Of a DNA stretch of 64,000 nucleotides, positions 22,945 through 36,361 are shown piece by piece. Both the position numbers and the translations under genes were made by a program. Location of the stretch: NCBI RefSeq assembly GCF_003672135.1, contig NC_039506.1, forward strand, positions 16,926,001-16,990,000, read 5' to 3'. How positions within the stretch are numbered: position 1 is the stretch's first letter; each line of letters begins with the position of its first letter. The notes below the pieces were generated by a model that made no database searches, was not told the origin of the DNA, and saw nothing but the letters and a program-made list of their open reading frames with translations. The DNA comes from Ooceraea biroi. Taxonomy: Eukaryota; Arthropoda; Insecta; Hymenoptera; Formicidae.

Positions 22945-25527
22945 ATTCTTTTTCTTCCTTTTTGTCTCTGCTCCTCGCGTTCTCTCGTTTTCCAATCGAC
23001 GTACGACGACGACGCAAAAGGGTGGAAATAATAAGGGTTCGTTGCAATTTTCTTTTCACTTTTCCGTGGACTTAAAGCGAACAAAATTGGAGAAACGCGA
23101 CACGCCCGACACGCCCGTTATCGACAATTTTACCCTCAGCGTCCCTCGAGCCCTTCGGGCTCTCCCTCCGACCTTTCGGTCAGTATGGATGCCGACCGAC
23201 CACGATCACATTAACTTACCTGAATTTATAGCGTCGTCGGATCCGCGCGGTGTCCAATTAACCTGATTAACCCAATTAACCGTACCCTCGCCAGGTTTGT
23301 GCTCCGGCTACTCGGATTTCGCTGTCGGTGGCTCCGCTAATCTGTCCACGGAGTTGGGCGCGGTTTTGTCGTTATATTATGTGCAAACTTGGCGATCCAT
23401 CGATAACACGCCACCGTTATACAGGTGGACGTGAATTACGCCGAATTAGCATCCCCGATTACCTCTACCCTCCGCGTGCGCGCCGAGCGATTTATCGTCA
23501 GCAAAACGGTGAGATGAGCGATGGATGAAAAAGACAGAGAGGGGGAGGGAAAGAGATCGCAATGTAAAATGATATCACCCTCATCCGCGATTCGCGCAAA
23601 CAAACGCTCTGATGAGATTCGCAACGCACGATTCAAAAATGAATAAATCCGCGCGACCGAAATTCGTCGTCTCCAAACACCCCTACGGACATCGCCTCCG
23701 GCACCCCTTTTTAAGATAGTAGCGCACCGGATAAGTTTCCCGCATACTTCCCTGCGATCGGGATTCCTGAGGGCTTCGGGAACCGAGCTGCAATCCCGAT
23801 CCGTGCCACCGTCTTCACCGCCAATCGCAATATCTCGGCCTGCTCTCGCGCTCGCTTTGGCGAGTGTTGCGAGCGGCCAGGCTGGTATGCACGCCTGCGG
23901 TACGCTTCGGAATCTAATATGGCGCTGACGAGGACGCCCTGTCCAATAAAATGTCGCCGGGTACCTAAACACCTCCACGGCTGTCTCCCCCGCTCGATTA
24001 TCGCTCCCTTGCTCACGTGTCCCTTTCGAGTGCGATTCCTCGCGCGGCGAACCACCGATAACGATTCCTAGTGATACCTTCCTCTGTCCCTCTCTCTTTC
24101 TCTCTATTCATGGCAGAGAGTGAACGGCAAGCACGAGGGGAAAATGGACGAGGACGTAATGAAGACGCGCGAGCTGCGGTGGACGTCGCAATACCGTAAT
24201 CGATTTGTCGCGGCGGCATGATCGGGATTAATCGCGCGGCTAAATCGAAGTAGCGAGCGCCATTCGAAGGGATGAAGGGAGTGTATCAAAAATTCATTCG
24301 TCACGTTATCTGTCGCGGCACGGATTAACGACGATGACCGAGAATCCTGGCGGGGACGTATCACACCCCCGGGAGGATCGCACGCCGTTTTACGTAGCGC
24401 CAGTGCATCATACCGCGCTGCATTATGCCACGCTGGAAATCCGGATTACGCGCTCTTATCCATTGATTTAGAGCATCTACGGGCGGTGCCGCCATGAGAA
24501 AGATCTCGCGCTTAATCGCGGCACCTCGTGTCGCTGAGCGCCGGGGTCTGAGGGAAGTTATGGCACCCTTTTGCCCCCGCAATCTCGAGCAACTCGAGCC
24601 ATCTCGAGTTATTATTTATCGATTATCATAGGCGTGATTCTCTGCGTGGCCGGTCATGACGTGATAGTTTTAATTGTATAAATATAAATAATTTGTTAAC
24701 TGCCTAGAGACGTGCACACACGTCGTTTGTACAATATATATTAATATAAAAGACGGAATTAACATTACTACCAGTTCACGCAGAAAATGGGCTAGGCAGT
24801 CCAGACGTTGAATTGGGAACGCGCAATTCCGCGCTTGTCTCTTGCATCTCGAACGTGCTAATTGTAGTCTCTTTTTCTCAAAATAAAAAAACCACGAGCG
24901 GATATCTAGAAATGGAAGCTGCTCGCCGAAGATCCACAAGCGGGCGGAGTAATGAAACGCTTAATTCTCCAGCGTCTTTCGTCTGGATTCTTGGATTCGT
25001 CTTTTATTTTCTATGTCCGTTATACTTGTATCGGAGTGCAACAACGCCGGAGAAACACCGACTCGAGCTGCGCGTTTCCTTTTCGCTTTATCTCTCCGTT
25101 TGAGAAACAATTTCGCTCTTTTGCGGCAAGACGGTGCGCTTTTCCAGTCGCTGGGTCCACCTGGAAAAAACAGAAAACAGACTGGCGAAAACTCGAGCGC
25201 GCAAAGTCTGCGCAGCGATGTCTCTTTTCGCGCGTAACGTCGTTATACATAATTACGAGACCGCCGCGCGCGATTCTGTTCGTATGTATTACAAGACACG
25301 AGAGTTGCTTGTCGCAAAAGAATAATAATCAGTTTTGCAAAACGAAACTTTTGCGAGGTAAAAGTGTAAAACACGACGCAAACCGGTTCGTCGATTTTTG
25401 TTTTTTTCTTTTTTTGCAGACGAGCGTGTATGAGTCGAAGCGAGCTCTGACAGATCGCGCCTGAAATCGCCTGGTTTGTTCCGAGGTAATGATTCGGAAT
25501 AACTGATTAGTCGGTGCTGTTATTGCA

Positions 25528-25561
<34 letters not shown>

Positions 25562-25568
25562 GGAGAGA
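25528..25568. repeat. (GA)n microsatellite
   Basis: About twelve GA units followed by GGGAGAGA variants. Confidence 0.9.
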
Positions 25569-26103
25569 TAATGGAAAAATTAGCATTAAAACGCATTGAA
25601 AACACGAAACGCCGGACAAAGCTGGTCGCGTGACGCCTGCTGCGATACACGACCGTGCCTCTTGATAAAATATCGCCGGACTTGGAAAAGTGGTGCTTTA
25701 AAGCACACGTAATTAGTGTATTACAACTTTTATCACGAGTGACACTGATGTACCGCGACCAGAGAAGCACGCGTACGCACGCACATATTTTAATATATAT
25801 TTATAGCAAATTGCGCGACGAGCATTGCGTTTTCCACTTATCACGTGGATGAAAATTGTTTAAATTTCATAGGAAGCAAACATTTTTGCTAAACGAGTCA
25901 TTATCTTACTCTTCGCGCGTCGTCGTTCCTTTGAATCTCCATTTCTTATCATTCTTTTTCAATTGTTGATTTGTTATTAATGAATTCGTTCGATATTATC
26001 GACTCAATATTAATAAGTTCATTTTTTATGAGTGAGTTGACGTTAATGGATCATTCGCATTCTCCGCTCGGCCAATAATAGTCATCCGTAATTTGGTGTA
26101 AAG

Positions 26104-26137
26104 CTGCGATCAGTACGTTGATACACATTGATCGCAG
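26104..26137. repeat. Perfect 9-bp stem-loop with internal direct repeat
   Basis: CTGCGATCA at 26104-26112 pairs exactly with TGATCGCAG at 26129-26137 across a 16-base loop. CAGTACGTT occurs twice in direct orientation, at 26111-26119 and 26136-26144, so the hairpin and the direct repeat are interleaved. No function can be assigned. Confidence 0.65.
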
Positions 26138-29100
26138 TACGTTCTGCCGGAGTCGTACATTGTATTATTCACAGATAAGCCAACCCGTTACGGCATACGT
26201 GTATACGTAATCTCCGCGTAAGCGCGATGTGTGATCTAATTACATTAATCAGCTGTCACCACATTGTAATCGATCGGTCTTAACGCGCGCCCAGCGTATA
26301 ATTGTCCATTATTTGATAACGAAGGTCTTGCAATTGCCGTGCAACAATTTTCGCCATCTGGCACAACGAACAACATTTTTTTCCTTCTTAAACTAGTTGC
26401 TCGCGTTAAATATAAATCTACCGGTATATGTCAGCATAGTTATTTAATATGGATCGATTAAATTGTTGGTTGTAAATTGTCGGAGCAAATTGCGAAGGCT
26501 AAAACACTGATTATTCATGTCGCTGGTGAACCGATGGCATAAAAATAGATCAAGATTGCAATGCAGATTACATAAACGTCTCTGCATTAACTTTTCCGCC
26601 AAATCCACTTTTTTGTTCGTTCATCATCATTTGTTCTTATTTACGGCGCGTGCACTCGCACTCGATTGAGTCGGAAGTGCTCGTGTACGTAGAAACGTAC
26701 CTACTCAAGTGTCATCTGTTACAAGTTTCCGGAACATTAAAGTTCCTTGACAATATTGATCTGGTGCACGAAGCGACTATCATGGAACACGTGTCTTCCA
26801 TTTTCTATCAACCATCGGCGATAGATGCTCCTCACGAATACGCTCTCCCAGTTAGTTGTCATCACGACAATGAAGAGAGCTACGTCACTACTCGCGAGCG
26901 GATCTGGTGAGAGGCTGCGGTGCACCAGCGTCTCCCCGCGCAGGATCGTAAAAAGGATCGCCGTCCTCTGCTGAATGATCGAGTTCGCGCGGTATCAGGG
27001 GGATGGAGGGACAACTAAATTTCCGAATTACGAGCGCACCCTGGCGCGATGCTCCCCTGCACATCCCGTCCTCCCCTCCCCCTCCCCGTGCATTGGTCGT
27101 TCCGTCTTCTGCGAGCGAGCCAAGTTGGCCAGAAGTTCAATTGGAGCTAAACCGTTCTCGAAGTTGCAACCATTGAAAACCGCTCGCCAACTATTATTGG
27201 TCCAGGTCGCATAGTATAATTACTGTTCGCGCGCGTTTCCCCACCTCCCTTCCCACGCTCGTCGACAAACTCCGCCGTCGTCCGGGGCACCCTGGTGCAC
27301 CCCTGCATGGTGGTCGCGCCTCGATCGAGGCACGTGGAATCCGTCAAACCCAAATCTATCGATCAGCGATGAGGTAAAAGGGATGGAGGGTGGGCAGAGG
27401 GCGGCAGGGAAACGGGAGAGGCTGTGGGGAGCCATTAACTTCGGCCGAGTTTGCGAAAGAAAACGGGGAGACCACCGCGTGGCGGTGGAGACCGTGAACC
27501 GACCCGGATAACTTTTGCGGGAACTTCGGCCGGGAACACGTGAAGTGGAATCGCGTGAAAAATCTTGCGGGCCATTTTCCGAGCAGCGAACAAAAGGGGA
27601 GACGGCGAGTCCGCCGCCGAACTTGGTACGTGCACGCGCGCGAGGGTGTATATGCGCGTGTATATATGCGTGTGTGCACGTGTGCGGCTGTTAAATATAT
27701 ACCGACATTCCGCGGGCGAAACTTGTACCTTGATATTGGCAGCCGATGATTTAGTCGATTTTCCTGCCGCTATTATTAATCCTGAATCGCTCGCAGGTAA
27801 GCTGAGCGATCCTATCAGTGTTTACGCGCGGCGCGGGTGAATTTAAAAGCCATTTACCACCGTAATTTCCTGTCGATTGAGGGCAGGAGATAGATGAGGA
27901 GGAGGAAGAGGAGACAAAAAGAATCAGAAATCAATTCGATGTAAAATAGTTTCTGGAATAGCGTACACGATTGGTGACACCGTGGCACGATTCCTATTTC
28001 AGAATTTACGAGAATATGACTTAGGCTAACGAAATTAAGAGTAAGTGGAAATGTCAGGGAAGGAGCGTCCAAATTTCGCGTATCTGTACTTCCGTATGTT
28101 GGAATTTCCCGTGCCAATCGATTGCGAAACTTTGCGAAACGAGCGCTTGTACGAAAAGAAGGGAGAAGAATCGTTTTCAGGCGCGAAAATTGTGAATTAT
28201 GTAATCGCATGAGTTATGGGAACTGTCCGGGTACCCCGTAACGGATCGCGATACCCAGCATCGTCCGCACGCTTCCCGCTAAATTGCGCGCGGAACACGT
28301 ACGCGAACACGGAAATCACGATCGGCGAGATCGAAATGCACGTTCGGAGATTCGAGAATGTGCGATTCGAATTTGGATGTTCTTGTGTAGCAAAGGGCAC
28401 GAAATTCCCGGCATGCCACTTCACCCGAGTTCTTTGATCACGGAGACTTCTCTACTCGGATATCACGATGAAAGCGATTTTTAGCATGACGTATTCAATT
28501 TCACGGGAGTACGAGCACTCGCGCTCGCTACAAAGCTGTCCGTCCGCCATGAAAGTGCGCAGCCAGAACTCACAGTCCAGGTAATTGTCCTCAATGCGAG
28601 GCCGATCGAGGTTCAATTCCACAATGAACAGTTAAACGACAATGAACTTGGCGAACCATTCTCATTTCCCACACGCGAATCTATTTTCTCATGCTTTTTT
28701 CGATTTTTCGCTATCGATCCTGTAAGCGAAAATTCTCTCAGAAGAAAAGCTTTTACAGGAATCATCGAGTGCGATAAATGCAAGAAAAGGAAAAAAAATT
28801 AATTTATCCGCGTCCATCGTGGGACAAGGAGCTCGCAAGCATGAATAATTGATCCGGCACACGTTGCGGCCGCACTTTCGTCCTTCGCGCGGCGTGAATG
28901 CGGGCGAATAGACGAACGCCGGGACAAAGGGCCGCACTTTCTGAGGTCGTTCCGGGATCCCCGTGGGGCGGACTCGTGCGATTCCCGGCGGAATTAGTAA
29001 TTCTCAAGACAAAAGATAATTTATCGAAGCTCCGCTCCGTGAACGAGAGAGCCATCGGCTTTTCAGTCGGCCGAGGCGGGCGGCGGCCACCACCGAGCCC

Positions 29101-32100
29101 GTTTACCCTCTCGCAACTAGTCTACTTTTATTAGTTTACAGGGTGCTCGATGAATGGCGATCTCCCGTGCACGGTAAATGAACTGTCAAAACGGCAGACG
29201 TTGACTCGCACGGTTCACCCGGTGCTTTTGACGACGATACCAGCTTCCAGCGAGGAAGGAACGTCTGTCGGGGTCAAGAATCAAGAGGGCTTCTCTGAGC
29301 CCTTCGTTGAAACCTCTGTAACAAGAAACTTCGATCGGATACTGGATGTAATCGGATCGTTGGATCAGGAAATTCGAGTATTAATGTGAATCAAGCGCGA
29401 TTTATAAATGCTCTCTCTTCTGCTAAAGTATGATCAGTTCCGTTGCGTATGGAGAATCTTCACGACTTTGTCATCTCGTTGTCGAAAGGAGAGGAAATTA
29501 ATTAGGCGCGCATTGTGCGACGACGCAATTATTGTCTCGTGAAAGATCAATATTGGACTCTTGCTCGTGCATTGCAATTCGCGTACGCGTTCGAGTAGCC
29601 GCGAGCTCGCGCATTGATCGGTGACCGGTAATTACCCGCGCGATGCGACAATCACTTCCGATTGTATCGGCTTGCGACGGACGCGCGGAGCCTCCTCCTT
29701 TCGCCCTCCTCACCCGATTACTGACATATATTAAACTCTCGAGCGATTAATGCCGTTTCCGATAACAGCACATGGTACTCGCAGCTTCAATGATGCTCGA
29801 CAAAGCACTCGTAATACTGTTCGCTCGTCGAGTTATTTGCATCGCGCGCAGTTTATCGAATCCACACTTGCTTTCAGTTAGAAATTTCACGTTAAGCATC
29901 AGAAATTCGCACGAGATGTCTTTCCTATTTTTCCGTGAATAATCAGCCAAGAATTTTCAAACTTGAAGGGAATTCTTCCTGGTGGCGTTTACACTCGAGT
30001 CTCCATGCTTGATTAACCGATGACTCGATCTACATACGCGTGGAAGAAAGATCATCTCGTCTCAGCAGCCGAGAATAGAGCCTCGCTGAGACACAAGGCA
30101 GATACGATCTGTGGCTAGAGGGCGGGTTAATGACCTGCTGTTTATGCAGGAAAAATGTGGCGGAAGGGTGACGAGTGGTGGTCACGCGGGTGGTGAAGGA
30201 AGCGGGGGGTGAAGGAACGCATCGGAGGAGAGAAAAAAAGAAACAGAAGGGGAATCGTCGAAAGCAACGAGGATCCGAGGGAGAGGAGGTCGTCGTACCG
30301 GCTGCGAGTCTCTCCTCACGAATCGCTCTGTTATAAAAAAGAAGTAGGGTCGCGGGGGTGGCCGGTCCGGAGGGCGCGCGCGCGCACGCGCTCCCTTCGC
30401 TACTTCATAAAATCTTTAAAATCCACGGTAAGCAGCCACGACGAGCGTCCTCACCGAATGCGTCACGGAGTTATCCTCCCTTTTCACCCCCTCACGCGTG
30501 TCTGCGGGGGGTCGCGCGGCTCCCACGAGTAATTACCGATAATTTTTCAAGTCTCTGCTGCAACCCTGCACCGTATTGCAATTATAATCGCTCGCATCTT
30601 GCTTGTCGGCAAGGTAAATTATGCGTGACGACGACTGTTGCTACTGACGGAGATCCTAAGTGCAAACAAACAAGGAGACGAGATGCACGCAAGTGTACGG
30701 ATACACGGGATACTGTATTTAATACCGTATTTAATACCGTCGTAATGCTGGCGAGACAGAACGACTCGTGGAACGACGGGGCGGTTTTCACATTCCCGAC
30801 TCGGCTTCTAATAATCAACCGTGACGTTTAATAATGCACTGAAAAATCCGAGGAACAAACGCGCAAATATTCGAGATGCAATACGAGACGTGTAATACGT
30901 GACCTTTGAACTTTGCCGAGGGAGTGCATGAAATAAGCACAGCAGGGATCGATTGCGAGTAAAAATGAGCTCGCCATCGTGCACTTGCACGGTCTTCACT
31001 CGCTCACCTTTTCTTCTCAGAAATTCTTCATCGAATCGATGATACAGCCAAAATGTCGGGAAATTCAATGATCGCGCAAACGCTCGTGAAAAAAAAGTAT
31101 CTCGGAATTGATTAATTAACGGGATTAATTCGCGGTCAGTTTGCACGAGTCGCTTCTTCTTCGTCCGTCAAACTTATCGCGGCTCGGTTGGCTCGCAGCT
31201 TCCGCGGCGTGGACCGCGTGGACAAAAAGGAGACGGAAGAAAGCGCGCCCGGCCGCTTCGTACGAGCGGAAGGAAGGGAGGAAGGAAGGAGCAAACCGCA
31301 CCGTGATAAAGAGCCGGCAGTCGGGCCGGCGCTTCCTGCTGGAGTGCGCGGGATAACGGGCGACTTACCGAATATGATTTATGCCCCAATATAACTGGGC
31401 AGCGATAAAATAAGGAGCCATCTTTACGTCCACCGTTTCCTCGCCCGTCTCCGCCCTTCGTCCTCCACCCGGGCCTCAATCCTCCCGCCGCCGCCGCCAT
31501 CGCCGCTCCCGGAATCGCCCGAATTGCGGACGCCCTTCCGGTACGTGCGACGCGTACCACGCGAGGTATGAAAATTAATATCTTGGAAGATGATCGACGA
31601 ACACCCCGCGATCTTCTCACCACCAACTCACCATCCCTCCCTCCTCCTTTGCTTCTGCACCGCATCCGTATTACGGGGGTAGTTACGACTCGGCGTCTTT
31701 CGGACACTGGCTTCTCGCGACACCCCCTCCGTCTGATTCTCCATGGCCTCCATAGTCCCTCTTGATCTTCCTCTACCAAGTACTTACGCGACTAAACTCC
31801 ACTGTGCTTTTTGCGGCCTCCACACTCCGAACTAATCGACCGGATAATTTTCAAGGACGATTGTTCTGAAAACTTCCGTCGATTCTCTCCCGGGCTTGCC
31901 GGGCGGGGGCGCGCGACAGGGTACGAGATTCCGCGTGGGTCGAGGGTGAAGATCGGAGCTGAGAAGAGGTTCCCGGGGGCAGGAGGGAATAAGACGGAGG
32001 ACTTCATCGTCGCAACTGATTGGTCGATTTGTCAGTCTGCGCCTCTCGCCGGCTCCCTTCCGTCTCTCCCCCCAGCTTCTCGAGCGTGCAGCCCCCCATG

Positions 32101-33191
32101 AATCAGGGTTCTCGGACTCTCCTTGATGGTTAATTGAACCGGTCGAGCTGCTGATCCGACAGAGCTCTTCCTCTCCTCCCCGGCTAGCCACCCCCTCGCC
32201 CCAATCTTCCGGGATCTCTACTCTCGCACGGCTGATCTCGGGGAACGCCGATCGACCACTGCTGGCGCAAGAACGAGATAAGATCGATCGGGCGAGTTTC
32301 CTTTTTTCGTGTTCTTTCTCCGTCGATCGCGACACTTCCGGCGTTCCGCCCGTGTTTTGCGCACCGAAGAAGAAATATCGTCGCCGGCGCGGATAAAAGC
32401 CGGACTACTTTATCATACGGGACACGGGGGGCTCTATTATCGCAGATAATAGAGATTGATTTCGTGAGTATCCATGTATGCTCCTTCGCAGGCTCGTAAA
32501 TAACCCGGGTAGATAAGAGAGCCTCGACGCCTCGCGTCGACTATGCTGCGTGATAAATTAATTTTCTCCCATTGTCTCGCAATTTTGTATTCGTAATGTA
32601 CGAACACAAAGGCTCTCGCGTGGACATTTTACCCTTACAAATTTTTCTTGTAAATACGTGATCACTACATGTCACAACTTTCTCGCGTTATCTAGCTGCA
32701 AGGAAAATATAAAAAAATGTCCAAACTATGAAAACAATGAGAATTATGTCCTGTAATACATAAAACAGTCGGGAGTGCGTCGCACCACGGCATAGTTCCA
32801 GACCCATCGCGGGAGGGGATACTCGGCGAGGATGCTCGGTGAAATATCACACTCAATAAGGAATAAGCAGAAACACGTCACGGCCACGCCGCGTCGCATT
32901 AACTTTTTAAGCTGCTTAATGATTCCCCGTTCTCGCCAGGCGAGAGAGAGAGAGAGACTGGGGAGAAAGTGTATCTTCCCCTTATATCGGAATAAATTAC
33001 GAAAAAGGAGCTTATCCACGCGCGGGAGCGGCAGGTACTCGCAGCTACGAATTTAATAAAGTACGACCGCGTGATAAATCCGTGCTCACTTAGTAATGCG
33101 GCGACTTGCGCGAGCGAGCGAGCGGAAGGCGAAAAAACAAAACTTAAGGAAGACACATCGCTGGAAAAATCCTAATGAATAGTAATGGCCC
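26138..33191. other. Non-coding stretch, no gene recognised
   Basis: Mixed composition. The longest frame is a 201-codon minus-strand frame at 31174-31779; it is Arg/Gly-rich in GC-rich DNA and I judge it chance. Two short plus-strand frames with more protein-like composition lie at 26650-26910 and 29150-29389; the latter follows a TTTACAG that could be a splice acceptor (see findings). A 13-base tandem duplication (TATTTAATACCG type) lies at about 30714-30738. Confidence 0.5.
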
Positions 33192-33233
33192 GGGGGGAGG
33201 GGGAGGATAAGAGAGGGGGAGGGGGCGGGTGGA
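33192..33233 (+). other. G-quadruplex-prone G-rich tract
   Basis: Runs of 6, 5, 5, 5 and 3 G, mostly separated by one to two bases on the right half (GGGGGAGGGGGCGGG). This meets the usual four-run quadruplex pattern on the plus strand. Confidence 0.6.
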
Positions 33234-36200
33234 GGTGCTAACGCCCGCAGGGCCGTATCGCTCGGTGGGCTCTTTACGACTTTAGTCACGAATAATGAGG
33301 GGAAAAACCGACCGGACGCGTTACTACCCTCCGTAAGAAAGCGTTATTGGCGAGAGGTAGGGCGAGGATAAGGGGTGCCGTACCCTTCCTCTCCCCTGAC
33401 GACGACGTCGTTCAAACCCGCGAAATTATCGGGAATTTACCTTCGAACGTCTTTAATTATCGCCTTACGACGCAGTTAAGACCGCGGTATTCCTTATCAT
33501 TGGAATTATGAGACGCTTGAATTTCGAGAGCAAGATCGGAGCGCGATATGGGTCGCGGGAGGGTTGTTACGGCGCGCGGGAGAGAGAGAAATGAAATTCA
33601 ACAGTGGGCCCGAACGGTGATCGTTCGTGTGTTACTGTTTCCTTTCATCCGCGGAATGAGGCGATGTATAACACGGCGTGCAGGAATTTTCGACGGCGCA
33701 GCTCCGGAAAGAGGGAAAAAGAGGTAGATAGAGCGGAGGGACCGAGGAAATGAAGGGGCGGAGGAAGGATTAAGGGATTATCGTCGCAGGCAATCTGCGA
33801 AAAAATGTGTGTCCACCTATTCTTTATTAGGGAGAACATACATTAGCTGGCACGGATATAAAACATGTGTCCGCTCCCATGGTGTACACCCCCATTTTCC
33901 TCTGATTCATTAACGTATGCCGCGTGCCCGCGTATTACAGCGCTCGCCTGCCATTTATTATAGCCGGTTCGCGCGAGATTTGCTTGCTAATCCACTCGCG
34001 AAATTCCGCGGACGTTCACAAACGGCATACCGTATGCGATACCGATCCGCCCCGGCTATTTTGTGCTATCAAAAAACCATGCAATCGCGATATTAGATAG
34101 ATTACATAGCTGCACTGTCACAAATGATTCATCTGCCACAGGAAAAGAGCTACCGAAATCTCTCCGTGGAAAAACGAGTTCCGTGAGATTCGAAAGAGCC
34201 GTGTAATAGCATTTCCATGAAGCGATTTCTGTGAAAAATACGTCGGCGAGAAATATCAAGAAAGTCTTCATTCGAAATTCCAGCGCGAATTAATTAATTC
34301 GCAAGAAAATTGCTCGTCCAAAAATCAAAAAATGTGGCGCTCAGTCTCGCTTTCCGGAGATCGCATGGGGAACATCTCGACCGACGAGGTACGGTCGATA
34401 CGGGCAGAGGCGACACGCTATTCCGAATAAGGCTCTCGGGAGGTTTATTATTTCACGCAAAATGCATCAGAATGTATCATGCGTCGCGGCAATTGTCGCA
34501 GTTTCCGCCGAGTCGAATGCGCTCCGAGGACCGTATACGCCCGCAGTGTGTATCGCAAATTCGCAACTAGTGCGGCGCCAAATTTCCATTAAACAAGTTA
34601 ACGTGGCGGGCGGCGAAGGTGTCACGCTGACGCGTAAACACGACGTTAATATCTCAGTTTAGAGTGTAATACTGCGACTCTATTACGGTGCGAATAGGCG
34701 AGCGCACCCGCGCCCGTTTGTAACGCCTGTGTAAACCGGCAGGTAACGTTTCCCCGTTAATTCACACACGCATATATACACGTGCACATGCACGTGCACG
34801 TGCGGGTACACGCGGGGGTTGGTCGACGCGATAAAGGGCGCCTGTTTTACAGCAGTCGCGAGCTTTTAGTAAGGGATGAATTCGCTTAGGGTTCCTACGC
34901 GACCCGACCGAAATGGAAATTGGCCAGAGTCCATCGCTTCTCTTCCCTTCCGGGTGCAGTTCGAGACCGGATGTTTGTGGGTGTTACAACGAGGAATCTT
35001 TTGATTTGCGAGATTTTATTAGATTTATTCGCGATGCATACTTTCGAGGGAGAGAAAAAGAGAGATGTTCGTCGAGCGCGCGCCTGATCGATTCGCGAAC
35101 TGAAATACGAGCAGCTTGGTATTATAATTAAATTACACGAAGGTAGGTTCAATTAGTATTTTATCAAGTACACACACATAGGCACACAGATATACAGATA
35201 TTGGATTTCGCACAGCGATCTTTCTCCGATAATGATAATTTTTCAGTCTCTTACGGAGAGGGATGTTGCATTTAATATTTTTGACCTCGCGAAATGAAGT
35301 TTCATCAGATCGCAAGCTAAATCTACGAATTACGCAAATGCATATTATACAATATAATACGTGCAATAATATAATATCCTATAAAAACTGCTTCAATCAA
35401 TATCACTTTTATAAAAATACTTATATATATATAGATTTCAAGTACGGGATAATTACGTGATATTAGTTAATTCCATTCACGATGGAAATCATATTCACGT
35501 ATCTCATTTGAAAGGTTTGAAAGGAGATCCTTCTATTCAATACATCAAAACTGCGACAACCAGAATCCTTCGTGGCCTTCGACCTCGATGTCATTCCATT
35601 TTTGCACGAGCACGATGTTACTAAAGAAAATAAAACATAAACGCGGCCAATGTACTTTACAGTTAATAACTGAATGCTCCGAGAGGAATCTTTCATGTAA
35701 CAGGACGTATTACGAAAACGTAAAGGTCCAAAGTTTAACAAAGTAAAATGAAGACGTAATGGAAAGTCCAATAAAAAGTTTATACCGAAGACGCGTTTCT
35801 TCGACGCTTCTTAGTCGAGGCATAAATTCAACTTAATGAAGTACAACGATTATAAGTTAGCCGTAGACACTCCCCCCTCCCTGGCGTTTCATCAAAAACT
35901 CGACTAACAAACTTGGCATTTCAATTAAGTACTTAACCGGATACGCGGTATCTGTAGTCAGCTGCAGTCGATACGATCGCTGCGCTCGCGTTATCATGAC
36001 GTTATAACATTCACACGGAGCATCCCCCGACATTTATCCAACACGCGCGTCATCGCGAGAGCGAAGCATCCCTTACCTCCCATCGCCGAAACGTGACTGA
36101 AAAAGCAGAAAGAGCTTCGAACGAACGGTGGTGAGCTTCGACGTTACTCTTCGCCCTCGCGAGGGTAACGTAATTCCGAATTAATGAAAAATCGATCGCT

Positions 36201-36341
36201 CGCGCGGGGAGACGGACGTACGCGCGAGGGGTGAAAAACCCTCGGAGCGAGTTGGCGAGAACGCGAACGTCCTTTCAGGATTTAACGCGGTCGCTGACAA
36301 GTCAGGAGGATGGCGGCTGGCCCCTCTCCCCCTCGAAAGCT
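33234..36341. other. Non-coding stretch, no gene recognised
   Basis: CpG-rich to about 34900, then AT-rich to about 35870, with no coding frame above 110 codons. The E-box cluster at 34779-34802 is listed separately. Nothing else definite. Confidence 0.5.
34779..34802. promoter_or_regulatory. Cluster of three CACGTG E-boxes
   Basis: CACGTG occurs at 34779-34784, 34791-34796 and 34797-34802, within alternating TGCACG sequence. CACGTG is the core site for bHLH dimers such as Clock/Cycle or Myc/Max. The repeats could equally be a degenerate (TGCACG)n simple repeat, so binding is only a possibility. Confidence 0.4.
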
Positions 36342-36361
36342 GATCGATCGCGCGATCGATC
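36342..36361. repeat. Perfect 20-bp palindrome built of GATC units
   Basis: A 20-base self-complementary sequence centred on CGCG with GATCGATC on each side, followed by another GATCG. A short GATC-type simple repeat is the likely origin. Confidence 0.7.

Larger units (their letters stand above)
22605..26103. other. Non-coding stretch, no gene recognised
   Basis: CpG-rich to about 24600, then mixed. The 180-codon minus frame at 23436-23978 is Arg/Ala/Ile-rich without any recognisable domain and overlaps other open frames. A 9-bp inverted repeat (ACTGCCTAG near 24699, CTAGGCAGT near 24793) brackets about 100 bp of AT-rich DNA but has no convincing target duplication. Confidence 0.5.

Noticed and set aside
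23436..23978. 180-codon minus-strand open frame
   Set aside because: Same reasons: CpG-rich DNA with few TA-containing stops gives such frames by chance. No domain or signal seen.
24699..24801. 9-bp inverted repeat bracketing about 100 bp, as a tiny MITE
   Set aside because: Short arms, no target-site duplication, and no internal symmetry.
28612..28622. GGTTCAATTCC, similar to a tRNA B box
   Set aside because: No A box, acceptor stem or cloverleaf can be built around it.
31174..31779. 201-codon minus-strand open frame, the longest in the window
   Set aside because: Arg/Gly-rich composition in GC-rich DNA, overlapping open frames on the other strand, no recognisable domain, and no promoter or splice support.
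32687..32698. 12-base match to the miR-9 core (GTTATCTAGCTG)
   Set aside because: The bases on either side do not match the mature miR-9 and no hairpin surrounds it.
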